Positions 1 to 6,404 of a DNA stretch of 7,146 nucleotides are shown here, piece after piece; the first letter of the stretch is position 1, and each line of letters opens with the position of its first letter. Location: NCBI GenBank assembly GCA_022428185.1, contig JAKMCZ010000039.1, positions 1-7,146 on the forward strand, in the 5' to 3' direction. The translations under genes and the position numbers were made by a program. The notes beneath the pieces are model-generated. The model worked only from the letters and a program-made list of their open reading frames with translations, ran no database searches and was not told the origin of the DNA. The stretch comes from Alphaproteobacteria bacterium (lineage in GTDB: Bacteria > Pseudomonadota > Alphaproteobacteria > RS24).

Positions 1-1
1 C

Positions 2-427
2 GGGAACGATAACCTTGCTGATTTTTCAATGCGCCGCTTCACCGATGCTGTGCGGCAGGGCGCATTTTATGGCACCACCGGTCCGTTTATCGAACTGACG
101 CTTGGCAAAGCGGAAATCGGTGAGACACATCGGGGCAAAAACGCAATACTGAGCGGGCGGATATATAGTGCCGATTGGGCGCGGGCTGACCGCCTGCGCG
201 TGCAATTAAACGGGCAAACGATTGTTGAAAGGGCGCTCCCTGAAAACGGTCGTTTCCGCTTGCCAATGATATTTGACAAAGATGGATTTGTGACGATTGA
301 GGCAATAGGCGAGGCGGGGGCGACCTATAAAGCGGTCTATCCGGGGTTTTTCCCTTATGCCTATTCCAACCCGATTTACATTGATGCTGATGGGGACGGG
401 GCATGGATCCCACCCGGTCTGCAATAG
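2..427 (+). CDS. CehA/McbA-type PHP-superfamily metallohydrolase, C-terminal part
   Basis: The gene enters from the left edge, and only the last 141 residues are present. They read as the end of a CehA/McbA-like member of the PHP metal-dependent phosphoesterase superfamily. Enzymes of this group hydrolyse esters, amides or phosphoesters; the named members act on carbaryl. Support is a 'FYGTTGPFIELTLG' stretch like the family's 'G.t.vTnGPf..l' segment, followed by a beta-sandwich-like region ending in 'YSNPIYIDADGDGAWIPPG', which closely resembles the conserved family tail (NPI.vDaDGdG...PPG). The metal-binding histidines of the catalytic domain lie outside the window, so activity cannot be judged. 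The reading frame is open from base 2 to the TAG at 425-427. A RidA homologue and a 2-oxoglutarate oxygenase follow on the same strand. The substrate is unknown. Confidence 0.72.
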   Translation, partial: GNDNLADFSMRRFTDAVRQGAFYGTTGPFIELTLGKAEIGETHRGKNAILSGRIYSADWARADRLRVQLNGQTIVERALPENGRFRLPMIFDKDGFVTIEAIGEAGATYKAVYPGFFPYAYSNPIYIDADGDGAWIPPGLQ

Positions 428-470
428 AAAACATCGGCACGTCAAATTTGATGTGACAGGCGGCGCATCG

Positions 471-495
471 CAAGCTAGGCTTTTTGGGTAGCTTG
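471..495 (+). promoter_or_regulatory. Hairpin abutting the ridA-like ribosome binding site
   Basis: A perfect 7-base inverted repeat, CAAGCTA (471-477) and TAGCTTG (489-495), encloses an 11-base loop. Its last G is the first base of the GGAG Shine-Dalgarno (495-498) of the following gene. Such a stem could reduce ribosome access or act as a processing or stop signal after the upstream metallohydrolase gene. The stem is short and AT-containing and no U-tract follows it, so it is not a typical intrinsic terminator. The role is inferred. Confidence 0.3.
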
Positions 496-504
496 GAGAT
501 GATG

Positions 505-900
505 ATGGCAGAGATTGATAAAAAACTGTTTCGCGATGGCCCGTATGCTGATTTGTTCAGTCAGGGTGTGCAGGTTGGCAATACGTTATACCTATCCGGA
601 CAAGTGGGAACCGATGATAGCGGGGTCGCACCGGCCGACATTCTTGCGCAAATGACCAATGCTTACGCCCACATTGAAAACGTGTTGAAGCAATATGGCG
701 CGACGATGGACAATATTGTCGATGAAACATGGTTCGTGACCGACATAAATGACTGCATGTCAAAAGTCGGCGAGTTGTTTGGTGCGCGGGCTGAGATTTA
801 CGGAAAGAAACCGGAAGTTTGCCAAACCTTGATTGGTGTCGACAGCTTGGTCGACCCATCTTTTCACATTGAGATTAAGGCGGTTGCCGTTCTGGCCTAG
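505..900 (+). CDS. RidA/YjgF/YER057c/UK114-family protein lacking the catalytic Arg
   Basis: This is a complete 131-residue small cytosolic protein of the RidA fold, normally a homotrimer with ligand sites between subunits. Canonical RidA hydrolyses reactive enamine/imine intermediates made by PLP enzymes. Family marks are 'VGNTLYLSGQVG' (residues 24-35), the helix after 'ILAQM.NAYAHIENVL' (46-61), and the C-terminal strand 'IEIKAVAV' (122-129). The glutamate equivalent to E. coli RidA Glu120 is kept (E123). The arginine equivalent to Arg105 is missing: anchoring on the C-terminal 'GV..L.DP' places Gln107 there, and Tyr17 of E. coli corresponds to Phe18. Imine deaminase activity is therefore doubtful, and this may belong to one of the Arg-less Rid subfamilies. 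Three consecutive ATGs occur at 499, 502 and 505. I chose 505 because GGAG at 495-498 lies 6 bases before it; 502 is possible. The frame also runs back to a TTG at 484, which has no comparable RBS. The stop is 23 bases before the oxygenase gene, so they are probably co-transcribed. Confidence 0.85.
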   Translation: MAEIDKKLFRDGPYADLFSQGVQVGNTLYLSGQVGTDDSGVAPADILAQMTNAYAHIENVLKQYGATMDNIVDETWFVTDINDCMSKVGELFGARAEIYGKKPEVCQTLIGVDSLVDPSFHIEIKAVAVLA

Positions 901-923
901 CCGATTATGAGGGGGGCTTTAAA

Positions 924-1814
924 ATGGCCGAACTGAAACACTTTCCTGCTAATGTCGACAAACAAACCATTGTCGATGTGTTAACCGAAGATGGCGCGCT
1001 TATTCTTGATGAGGTGGTGAGTGCCGACTTCATCGCCGCTTTGCGCAACGAGACCGATCCCTATATGGACGCGACAACCAATGGCAATGATAATTTTGCC
1101 GGTCATAAAACCACCCGCACGGGCGGCTTGATGCTGCGCTCTGAGAAATGCCGCGAATTGATTGCCGACAAGCGCATTTTGGAGCCGTGTAATGATTTTC
1201 TGTCGCCGTTTTGCGAGCGCGTGCAGCTACATCTGACGCAAATCATTCGTATTCGCGGCGGTGAGACCGCGCAAGCCATTCACCGCGACCGTTGGGCGTG
1301 GGGTAAGCATTTGGCGCATGTTGAGCCGCAATTCAACACGATTTGGGCGATAACTGATTTCACCGCTGAAAACGGTGCAACCCAGGTCGTGCCGGGCAGC
1401 ACAAAATGGCCCGATGAAACAGAGATTAAACCTGAGCAGATTACCCAAGCGGAAATGAAAGCCGGTTCGGTGTTGATTTATTCAGGTTCGGTGTTTCATG
1501 GCGGCGGTGAAAACCGCACTGAGGCAGACCGCATCGGCATTAACATAACCTATACGCTGGGCTGGCTGCGGCAGGAGGAAAATCAATACCTCACATGCCC
1601 GCCGGAGATGGCAAAGGATTTGTCGCCTGACCTGCAAGCGCTCGCCGGTTACGCGATGGGGCAATATGCACTCGGCTATTTCACGCCGCATGGTGCGCCG
1701 GGCGAAGCACCTGAGCTTGTGCCGCCGGAATACGCTTTAGGCGTCGCTTCGGAAGGGGGAACGCTTGGCGCTTCAGAAGATTTGGCGAGCGTGTTGAAAA
1801 TTAGCGAGTCTTAG
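924..1814 (+). CDS. Phytanoyl-CoA dioxygenase (PhyH) family Fe(II)/2-oxoglutarate oxygenase
   Basis: This is a complete 296-residue cytosolic oxygenase of the PhyH family (double-stranded beta-helix fold). Enzymes of this family use Fe(II), O2 and 2-oxoglutarate to hydroxylate small molecules. Known bacterial substrates include ectoine, phosphonates and other metabolites, so the name does not imply phytanoyl-CoA. The facial triad is visible: H120-x-D122 in 'AIHRDRWAWG' and distal H192 in 'SVFHGGGENR'. R203, with ten residues between it and H192, is the expected 2-oxoglutarate-carboxylate ligand. The family's 'W.itDFT.ENGAT.vVPGS' block is at 141-159. The length is usual for the family, and all metal and cosubstrate residues are present, so it should be active. 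A strong purine-rich RBS (AGGGGG, 910-915) lies 8 bases before the ATG. It follows the RidA-like gene by 23 bases, and the pair is probably translated from one message. The substrate cannot be read from the sequence. Confidence 0.9.
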   Translation: MAELKHFPANVDKQTIVDVLTEDGALILDEVVSADFIAALRNETDPYMDATTNGNDNFAGHKTTRTGGLMLRSEKCRELIADKRILEPCNDFLSPFCERVQLHLTQIIRIRGGETAQAIHRDRWAWGKHLAHVEPQFNTIWAITDFTAENGATQVVPGSTKWPDETEIKPEQITQAEMKAGSVLIYSGSVFHGGGENRTEADRIGINITYTLGWLRQEENQYLTCPPEMAKDLSPDLQALAGYAMGQYALGYFTPHGAPGEAPELVPPEYALGVASEGGTLGASEDLASVLKISES

Positions 1815-1821
1815 TCGCCGA

Positions 1822-3324
1822 TTAGAATCCAAACCAACCGATCGAGCTGTAATTGATACCCATACTGGCAAAGCCCTGCAAAATCAGCAGTGCGCCGGTA
1901 ATGACAATGCCCAATATTGAACCGATAAGCCCGCCCTCGGCGCGATAGCCCAATATTGAGGTCGGGCGGAACACCAACTCTTCATAATTGACGTTTTCAT
2001 CAACCTGCTGCAACAGCGTTTTGGCCGTGACGAGGCGTTGCATCTCGTCATCTTGAACACCCTCTTGCGCCAATATGCCAATCTCAACTTCTAATGATAA
2101 GAGTTCGCGTTGCAGCGAAGCGCGCTGCAAATAGCTGGTGCGCTGCAAGCGTATGGCACTATACATCGCATAGCTGCCGATAAAGCTGATAACAAAAATC
2201 GTCGCTCCAATGGTTACGGCGGTGGCGGCCTGATGCGGTATCTGCGTCCACATCATGAAGTTCAACACGCCGACGCAAATGACAGAATAGGTAATCAGCA
2301 ATGAGGTGTAGCTTTGCACGCGGCGATAAAACCGTTCGCCAAAGCCGCGCACCACATTGCGCGATTGCACCCAGCCATTGACGCAATTGGGTGAATGTTT
2401 GTCGAAGAAAACATTCTCAGTTTCGCCTTCCGGCATATCCAAATTAAGGCCGGGCGGAACCAGCGCGCGATAATAAAGCTCGGACGCACGGACACGGCGG
2501 TCGAAATCATGTGCACATAACAGCCCGAAGCCCATCAATCCCATGCTCGCGGTCATGCCTGCATAAATGGCTAAGGTCACGGTTATTTCTTGCCAGCCAT
2601 CGCCTAACAGTGGCGTGCCGAAAAGGTCGCGAACATAAAGAAGGGAGCCGAGAATAATCACGGCCGATAGAAGGATTAGGGGATTGAACCAACGCGGTGG
2701 CGCATTTCCATAAGCATTGTGAATGACGCCGCGAGCAATGGTGAATAAATTGTGTCGCTTGCCGTCGCCACTTTCCATATGCATGTCTTTTAAGTTGATG
2801 CCCTGCGCCTGCATGGTTTCTTCCAACTCATAGCTGATAAGGCCTTCATATTCGGTCGGGCGGCTCCAACCTTGCGCGATAAGCTTTCTTTGACTGCTTT
2901 CATAGTTCCAGCCCGGCGGGCCGGACAAAGCGGTGTATTCTTCTTCGCTAAAATAGCCATATTTAACAGCGATAATCAGCCGCCGCATAAAGATAAGCGA
3001 GAAAGCAAATATCATCTGCAGCGGGTCTATGGCACCGGAGGCGGAAACATCTTGGGTCAGCGTAATAATCAGACCGGCGGTTATCAACCACGAGCCCGGA
3101 TAGGTTACCAGCCAAGCAAACAGCACGAAGAAAAGCGGCGTGCCATGTGATGAAACGATCAGGAGATTGCGGTTTTGGCAGACATTCCATGCGCGGTGGC
3201 GTGAGCGTTCAACGATTAGGGCAGCGAGCGGCGAGACAAAAACCGGCGGCAGGTTTTCATACAAAAAGCTGACCCAAAACTGCTTCCAACTGAACTCAAC
3301 ATTGCTCGATACACCGTCAGACAA
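1822..3324 (-). CDS. Multi-pass membrane protein of unknown function (500 residues)
   Basis: I do not recognise this protein. It is complete, with roughly eight hydrophobic segments: about residues 62-74, 79-91, 103-119, 214-231, 248-270, 340-358, 367-388 and 465-487. Between them lie three sizeable soluble parts. Residues 121-212 are polar and charged; 271-338 are rich in Arg, with RR pairs at 276-277 and 334-335, suggesting a cytoplasmic side; and 391-450 are Leu/Glu/Gln-rich with likely coiled-coil character, followed by a short 'YEELVFRP' linker before the final membrane helix. There is no signal peptide, enzyme motif, Walker box or obvious transporter signature. Translation probably begins at TTG (3322-3324), supported by AGAGGG at 3332-3337, 7 bases upstream on this strand; there is no in-frame ATG near the N-terminus. 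It stands alone, converging on the oxygenase gene and diverging from the desaturase operon. The length of the uninterrupted frame and the organised hydrophobic pattern make it a real gene. A sensor, transporter or membrane scaffold are all possible. Confidence 0.85.
   Translation of the reverse strand: MSDGVSSNVEFSWKQFWVSFLYENLPPVFVSPLAALIVERSRHRAWNVCQNRNLLIVSSHGTPLFFVLFAWLVTYPGSWLITAGLIITLTQDVSASGAIDPLQMIFAFSLIFMRRLIIAVKYGYFSEEEYTALSGPPGWNYESSQRKLIAQGWSRPTEYEGLISYELEETMQAQGINLKDMHMESGDGKRHNLFTIARGVIHNAYGNAPPRWFNPLILLSAVIILGSLLYVRDLFGTPLLGDGWQEITVTLAIYAGMTASMGLMGFGLLCAHDFDRRVRASELYYRALVPPGLNLDMPEGETENVFFDKHSPNCVNGWVQSRNVVRGFGERFYRRVQSYTSLLITYSVICVGVLNFMMWTQIPHQAATAVTIGATIFVISFIGSYAMYSAIRLQRTSYLQRASLQRELLSLEVEIGILAQEGVQDDEMQRLVTAKTLLQQVDENVNYEELVFRPTSILGYRAEGGLIGSILGIVITGALLILQGFASMGINYSSIGWFGF
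1909..1959 (-). repeat. 12-base direct repeat inside the membrane protein gene
   Basis: GCCCAATATTGA occurs at 1909-1920 and again at 1948-1959, exactly 39 bases (13 codons) apart. On the coding strand it gives Ser-Ile-Leu-Gly twice, at residues 456-459 and 469-472, just before and inside the last membrane helix. It is probably a coincidental coding repeat or a trace of a small local duplication. Confidence 0.5.
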
Positions 3325-3454
3325 ATCTTTACCCTCTTAAAAAAACACCGTAACGCGAAGCGCTGCGCAATGGCAAACAAACTTATCTCCGGGTATTTTG
3401 CTACGTGACTTATTGCGAATTTAGACCTACTGTAGCCGCAATGAGAGCGTAATT
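3325..3454. promoter_or_regulatory. Divergent intergenic region expected to hold two promoters
   Basis: These 130 bases separate the minus-strand membrane protein gene from the plus-strand desaturase operon, so both promoters should lie here. The part from 3388 to 3454 is more AT-rich than the coding DNA. A possible plus-strand -35 is TTGCTA (3398-3403), with a poor -10 (TTAGAC) 17 bases later; I would not rely on it. A weak GAGAG (3443-3447) precedes the desaturase ATG by 7 bases. A GC-rich patch (GCGAAGCGCTGCGC, around 3355-3368) includes the AGCGCT palindrome, which could be an operator half but is not diagnostic. The existence of promoters is inferred from gene orientation. Confidence 0.5.
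3332..3337 (-). promoter_or_regulatory. Shine-Dalgarno supporting a TTG start
   Basis: Read on the minus strand, this is AGAGGG followed by 7 bases and then TTG at 3324-3322. It is the only well spaced ribosome binding site near the N-terminus of the 500-residue membrane protein, and it decides the non-ATG start. Confidence 0.55.
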
Positions 3455-4342
3455 ATGGAAACCAAACAACAGCGTCAGCTTATTAGAGACATTAAAGCCG
3501 TGCCTGATCTGTCCGAATCCTTTTCCGTGCCGTTTCTGGCATGGCCGACCGTGGCAGTTTATTTCATCAGTTTTATCGGCTTCGGATTATCGACTTATGC
3601 CTTTGTCACCGGTTTGCTGAGCCCGTTCATCACAGTGCCGCTCAGTTCTTTCTTCGTATTTTGGAGCTTTACGCCCCTGCATGAGGCGGTGCATCGTAAC
3701 CTCTCGACCAATAATTGGCTGAACGACGCTATCGGCACATTGAGTGCCCAATTGCTTCTGCCCGGCTTTAGCACCTCGCTTTATCGCTATTTGCATGTGA
3801 CACATCACGCGCGCACAGGACAAGAAGACGACCCGGATTTGAAATTCACCCAAGATAATCTTTTGGTTTGCTGGCTAAACTCAGCCTTTCTGGATGTTTT
3901 GTGGACCCGTTTTTACTTTTCTGTATGGAGCGAGCGTCCGTTGGAAGAGCGTGCACGCTTTGGGCTTGGCTTGGTTTTGTATATCACCATGTTTGTCGTT
4001 GCCTTCACGTCTCCTTTTGCGGTCGAATTCCTCATTGCCTTTATTCTTCCGATGCTTTTGGGGCGCGTCATTACGGTCTATTTGCTGGCGACGATTCAAC
4101 ACCGTCAAGGCCATGAACAGCGTGTCGATCCGATTGGCGCGACATCTATTCAAGATGTTGACTCGAAATGGTTTCATCATCTGTTCATGCTCGGGCAATC
4201 GCAGCATTTGATACACCATATGTATCCCGGTGTTCCTTGGTATAAATATGACCCAATCTGGCGCAAGGCGAAGGCCAAAATACCAACCGAAAACCTGCGT
4301 CCGAGTAGTTACATCTCGAGAAATCATAAGAGTTATTCGTGA
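3455..4342 (+). CDS. Membrane fatty acid desaturase/hydroxylase family protein
   Basis: This is a complete 295-residue integral inner-membrane di-iron enzyme of the fatty acid desaturase superfamily. Members use O2 and reducing equivalents to desaturate or hydroxylate acyl chains, sphingoid chains or carotenoid rings. The three histidine boxes are intact: H76-EAV-H80, H114-VT-H117-H118 (in 'YLHVTHHARTG', followed by EDDPD) and H251-LI-H254-H255, followed by 'MYPGVPWYKY', the usual tail of the third box. Additional histidines at 216, 220, 241 and 242 could complete the metal ligands. Hydrophobic segments lie at about 28-52, 56-73, 170-186 and 189-212. The third box and total length fit both acyl-lipid desaturases and CrtR-type carotenoid hydroxylases, and I cannot choose between them. 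No cytochrome b5 or ferredoxin domain is fused, so a separate electron donor is needed. Its TGA overlaps the GTG start of the dipeptidase gene by four bases, indicating translational coupling. Confidence 0.87.
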   Translation: METKQQRQLIRDIKAVPDLSESFSVPFLAWPTVAVYFISFIGFGLSTYAFVTGLLSPFITVPLSSFFVFWSFTPLHEAVHRNLSTNNWLNDAIGTLSAQLLLPGFSTSLYRYLHVTHHARTGQEDDPDLKFTQDNLLVCWLNSAFLDVLWTRFYFSVWSERPLEERARFGLGLVLYITMFVVAFTSPFAVEFLIAFILPMLLGRVITVYLLATIQHRQGHEQRVDPIGATSIQDVDSKWFHHLFMLGQSQHLIHHMYPGVPWYKYDPIWRKAKAKIPTENLRPSSYISRNHKSYS

Positions 4343-5541
4343 GTTCACGATTAACGTCACTTAGCTTTTTATTCACTCTAACACTCGGACTTGCGTCCTG
4401 TCAGTCGCCGGTTAGTCATGACGATTTACTGGCCCTCGATAGCCATCTCGATACACCGCTGGTGCTCGACCGGGCCGGTTTTGACATCAGCCAACGCCAT
4501 GACTGGTTAGACGATTACGCACAAGTTGACCTGCCGCGCATGAAAGAGGGCGGGCTAGATGGTGGCTTTTGGGTGATTTACACGGCGCAAGGGCCGTTAA
4601 CAGATGCTGCTTATACCAAAGCATTGGCGCATGCGCGCCAACGTAATCAGGTGATTGATGACATGGTGCGAGATTTGGGCGACGACTTTGCACCCGCCAC
4701 ACGGGCTGAAGATGCGGCGCGTATCGCGGCATCAGGCAAGCGGGTTGTTTATAAAAGTATTGAGAATTCCTATCCGCTCGGCACGAATATTGATTTGCTC
4801 GATGAGTTTTATGAAGCCGGTGTGCGCATGGTCGGTCTGGTTCATTCGACCAATAACCAGTTTGCCGATAGCTCGACCGATAAATCGGGACAAAAATGGG
4901 GCGGTTTGTCTCCGCTCGGGCGACAGCTTATTCGCCGCGCCAATAGATTGGGTATGATTGTTGATATGTCTCACGCGCATGATGAAGCGCTGGCGCAAGC
5001 GATTGAACTATCCGAAACACCAATAATCCTGTCGCATTCCGGCGTTGCGGAACTCTACAAACACCCGCGCAATGTGCCTGATGCTTTGCTGAAAAAACTG
5101 GCGCAATCAGGCGGCGTGATACAGATTAATTCGCTTTCCGGCTATTTGCGAGATTTGGACACACACCCGAACCGTCTGCCGGAATTTATCGGCCTGTATC
5201 GGAAATATCAAAATGCGCCGGGCGGCATGCGGGAAAACCACAAATCATTTATCGCTGACCGGCGCGCGCTGGATACAAAATATCCGCCGGATTATGCCGA
5301 GTTTTCTGATGTGATGGACCATATCTTTCACGCGCTAGCGCTAATGGGGCCTGACCATGTCGGTATCGGTCTTGATTGGGACGGCGGCGGCGGCGTTAAC
5401 GGGCTGCAAGATGTCTCTGACCTGCCTCGCATCACCGCCGCATTGCAAGCAGGGTCGGTTGCACCAAAAACCATTGAGAAAATATGGAGCGGCAACATGC
5501 TGCGCCTGTTGCAACGGGCCGAGGAAGCGCGGCGTAACTAG
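4339..5541 (+). CDS. Membrane dipeptidase (peptidase family M19), predicted lipoprotein
   Basis: This is a complete 400-residue zinc dipeptidase of the renal dipeptidase (M19) family, which cleaves dipeptides including those with D-amino acids at the C-terminal side. Residues 1-20 form a lipoprotein signal ending in the lipobox L-A-S-C with Cys21, so the enzyme should be lipid-anchored on the periplasmic side; Gln at +2 does not give the Asp inner-membrane retention signal. The binuclear zinc site is complete by comparison with human renal dipeptidase: H36-x-D38 in 'LDSHLDTP', bridging E142 in 'KSIENSYPLG', H212 in 'DMSHAHDEAL', H233 in 'ILSHSGVAEL' and D346 in 'GIGLDWDGGG'. R244 in 'KHPRNVPD' matches the substrate-carboxylate arginine. 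The start is GTG, which sits in GTGA overlapping the desaturase stop, with AAGAG (4328-4332) as RBS. The context with a desaturase and LpxR suggests a role at the envelope, perhaps peptide or peptidoglycan-fragment turnover. Confidence 0.93.
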   Translation: MSSRLTSLSFLFTLTLGLASCQSPVSHDDLLALDSHLDTPLVLDRAGFDISQRHDWLDDYAQVDLPRMKEGGLDGGFWVIYTAQGPLTDAAYTKALAHARQRNQVIDDMVRDLGDDFAPATRAEDAARIAASGKRVVYKSIENSYPLGTNIDLLDEFYEAGVRMVGLVHSTNNQFADSSTDKSGQKWGGLSPLGRQLIRRANRLGMIVDMSHAHDEALAQAIELSETPIILSHSGVAELYKHPRNVPDALLKKLAQSGGVIQINSLSGYLRDLDTHPNRLPEFIGLYRKYQNAPGGMRENHKSFIADRRALDTKYPPDYAEFSDVMDHIFHALALMGPDHVGIGLDWDGGGGVNGLQDVSDLPRITAALQAGSVAPKTIEKIWSGNMLRLLQRAEEARRN

Positions 5542-5580
5542 AGCCACCCGTTCAATTATTGAGTTGCCGAGCAAGCGGCG

Positions 5581-5586
5581 AGGAGG
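5581..5586 (+). promoter_or_regulatory. Shine-Dalgarno deciding a GTG start for the LpxR-like gene
   Basis: A perfect AGGAGG lies 5 bases before GTG at 5592. The same frame can be opened from a TTG at 5559, but that choice adds eleven polar residues ahead of the signal peptide and has no RBS. The start should be placed at 5592. Confidence 0.75.
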
Positions 5587-5591
5587 ACAGA

Positions 5592-6404
5592 GTGTTTGTT
5601 CGGATTGCCTATTTTATCGTGTTGGGCGGTTTGATGGGGTCGGCGCATGCCGAGTTACCGCGCTTTTCGCCTGATACTGAATGGCAGTTCGAGATTGCCA
5701 ATGACAGCCCGAATGGCTTCAAGTTCAGCGACGCTTATGAGACGCACACCATGTCGCTATTCACTCAACGTGACCAAATCATTATTGGCGCTTCGGCGCT
5801 GCTGGTTGCCCCCAAACGTCCGAAAAGGGCGCAAGATGATTGGGTCGCCAATCGGGCTTTCGGTGAGGTGCTGACAGTTGAAGCACATAAACGCCGCCCG
5901 TCTGATGGAACTGGCGATTGGTTCATCGGTGGTCGCGTCGCACTTATCGGCGAGTTTGGCATTGATAAAATGCAAGAAGATGTTCATCGCCTGCTCGGCT
6001 ATAGCAGCATGCGCAATGATTTGGATAATGCGCGCATGGACGATGACGCCACCGCCTCGCTGTTGATTACGCATCAGCGCCGCTTGGGAAATCTATTGAA
6101 TATGGACAGCACGCTTGAGCTTGGAACATGGCGCAATGCGCTGAGTGCAAAAATAACCAAGCCGACAACATGCGAAAATTTTCAATGGCATTATCACGCT
6201 AAGCTCGAATTGGTTGCCAATGATGAGATTGTCTCTGCCGCGCCGGTCAATGCCGATATTCGCCACATTGTGCCGACGCTTGGGGTTGGCTTTTGCACCC
6301 GCTGGCGCAATTTGGAGATTCAACTGAGCGAGGAAATATCGCTGCCGCGCATCCGCTCGGACAATGATGTTTATCCGATGGTGCGCCTGAAAATAGGCTT
6401 TTGA
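5592..6404 (+). CDS. LpxR-like outer-membrane lipid A 3'-O-deacylase (DUF2219 family)
   Basis: This is a complete 270-residue protein with a Sec signal peptide, residues 1-20 ending in G-S-A-H-A, and a predicted mature start at E21. The mature part resembles LpxR, a 12-stranded outer-membrane barrel that removes the 3'-acyloxyacyl chain of lipid A. Matches recalled from Salmonella LpxR are 'IANDS' with N37-D38 (LpxR 'VANDD', active-site Asn/Asp near the N-terminus), 'SDAYETHTMSL' (45-55, near the 'DYTAGL' region), 'DDWVANRAFGEVL' (82-94, compare 'GDRAFSAFL'), and 'GRVALIGEFGIDKMQEDVHRLLG' at 114-136, in which H132 matches the catalytic histidine of LpxR. The protein ends in a beta-strand with C-terminal Phe ('MVRLKIGF'), the usual barrel-assembly signal. 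Cysteines occur at 194 and 235. It is shorter than Salmonella LpxR, so some loops are reduced. It follows the dipeptidase gene by 50 bases, and its TGA directly abuts the stop of the opposing thioesterase gene. Activity is inferred. Confidence 0.72.
   Translation: MFVRIAYFIVLGGLMGSAHAELPRFSPDTEWQFEIANDSPNGFKFSDAYETHTMSLFTQRDQIIIGASALLVAPKRPKRAQDDWVANRAFGEVLTVEAHKRRPSDGTGDWFIGGRVALIGEFGIDKMQEDVHRLLGYSSMRNDLDNARMDDDATASLLITHQRRLGNLLNMDSTLELGTWRNALSAKITKPTTCENFQWHYHAKLELVANDEIVSAAPVNADIRHIVPTLGVGFCTRWRNLEIQLSEEISLPRIRSDNDVYPMVRLKIGF

Noticed and set aside
87..473. A 128-residue open frame on the minus strand opposite the metallohydrolase tail.
   Set aside because: It is antisense to a frame with clear family similarity, is rich in Arg, Pro, Cys and His as expected of a shadow frame, and has no recognisable domain.
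1800..1850. A bidirectional terminator between the converging oxygenase and membrane protein genes.
   Set aside because: Only a 4-base GCGA/TCGC pairing is visible and there is no T-tract on either strand, so I cannot support a terminator here.
3366..3417. The inverted repeat CGCAAT/ATTGCG in the divergent intergenic region, as a regulator site.
   Set aside because: The arms are only 6 bases and 40 bases apart, which is too weak to claim.
3881..4360. A 159-residue minus-strand open frame inside the desaturase gene.
   Set aside because: It lies fully opposite a gene with three intact histidine boxes, and its composition looks like out-of-frame translation.
5552..5562. The palindrome TCAATTATTGA between the dipeptidase and LpxR-like genes, as an operator or promoter element.
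   Set aside because: It is short and AT-rich, has no partner elements, and palindromes of this size are expected by chance.
5559..5591. An upstream TTG start for the LpxR-like gene.
   Set aside because: It adds eleven mostly polar residues before the signal peptide and lacks an RBS, whereas AGGAGG sits 5 bases before GTG 5592.
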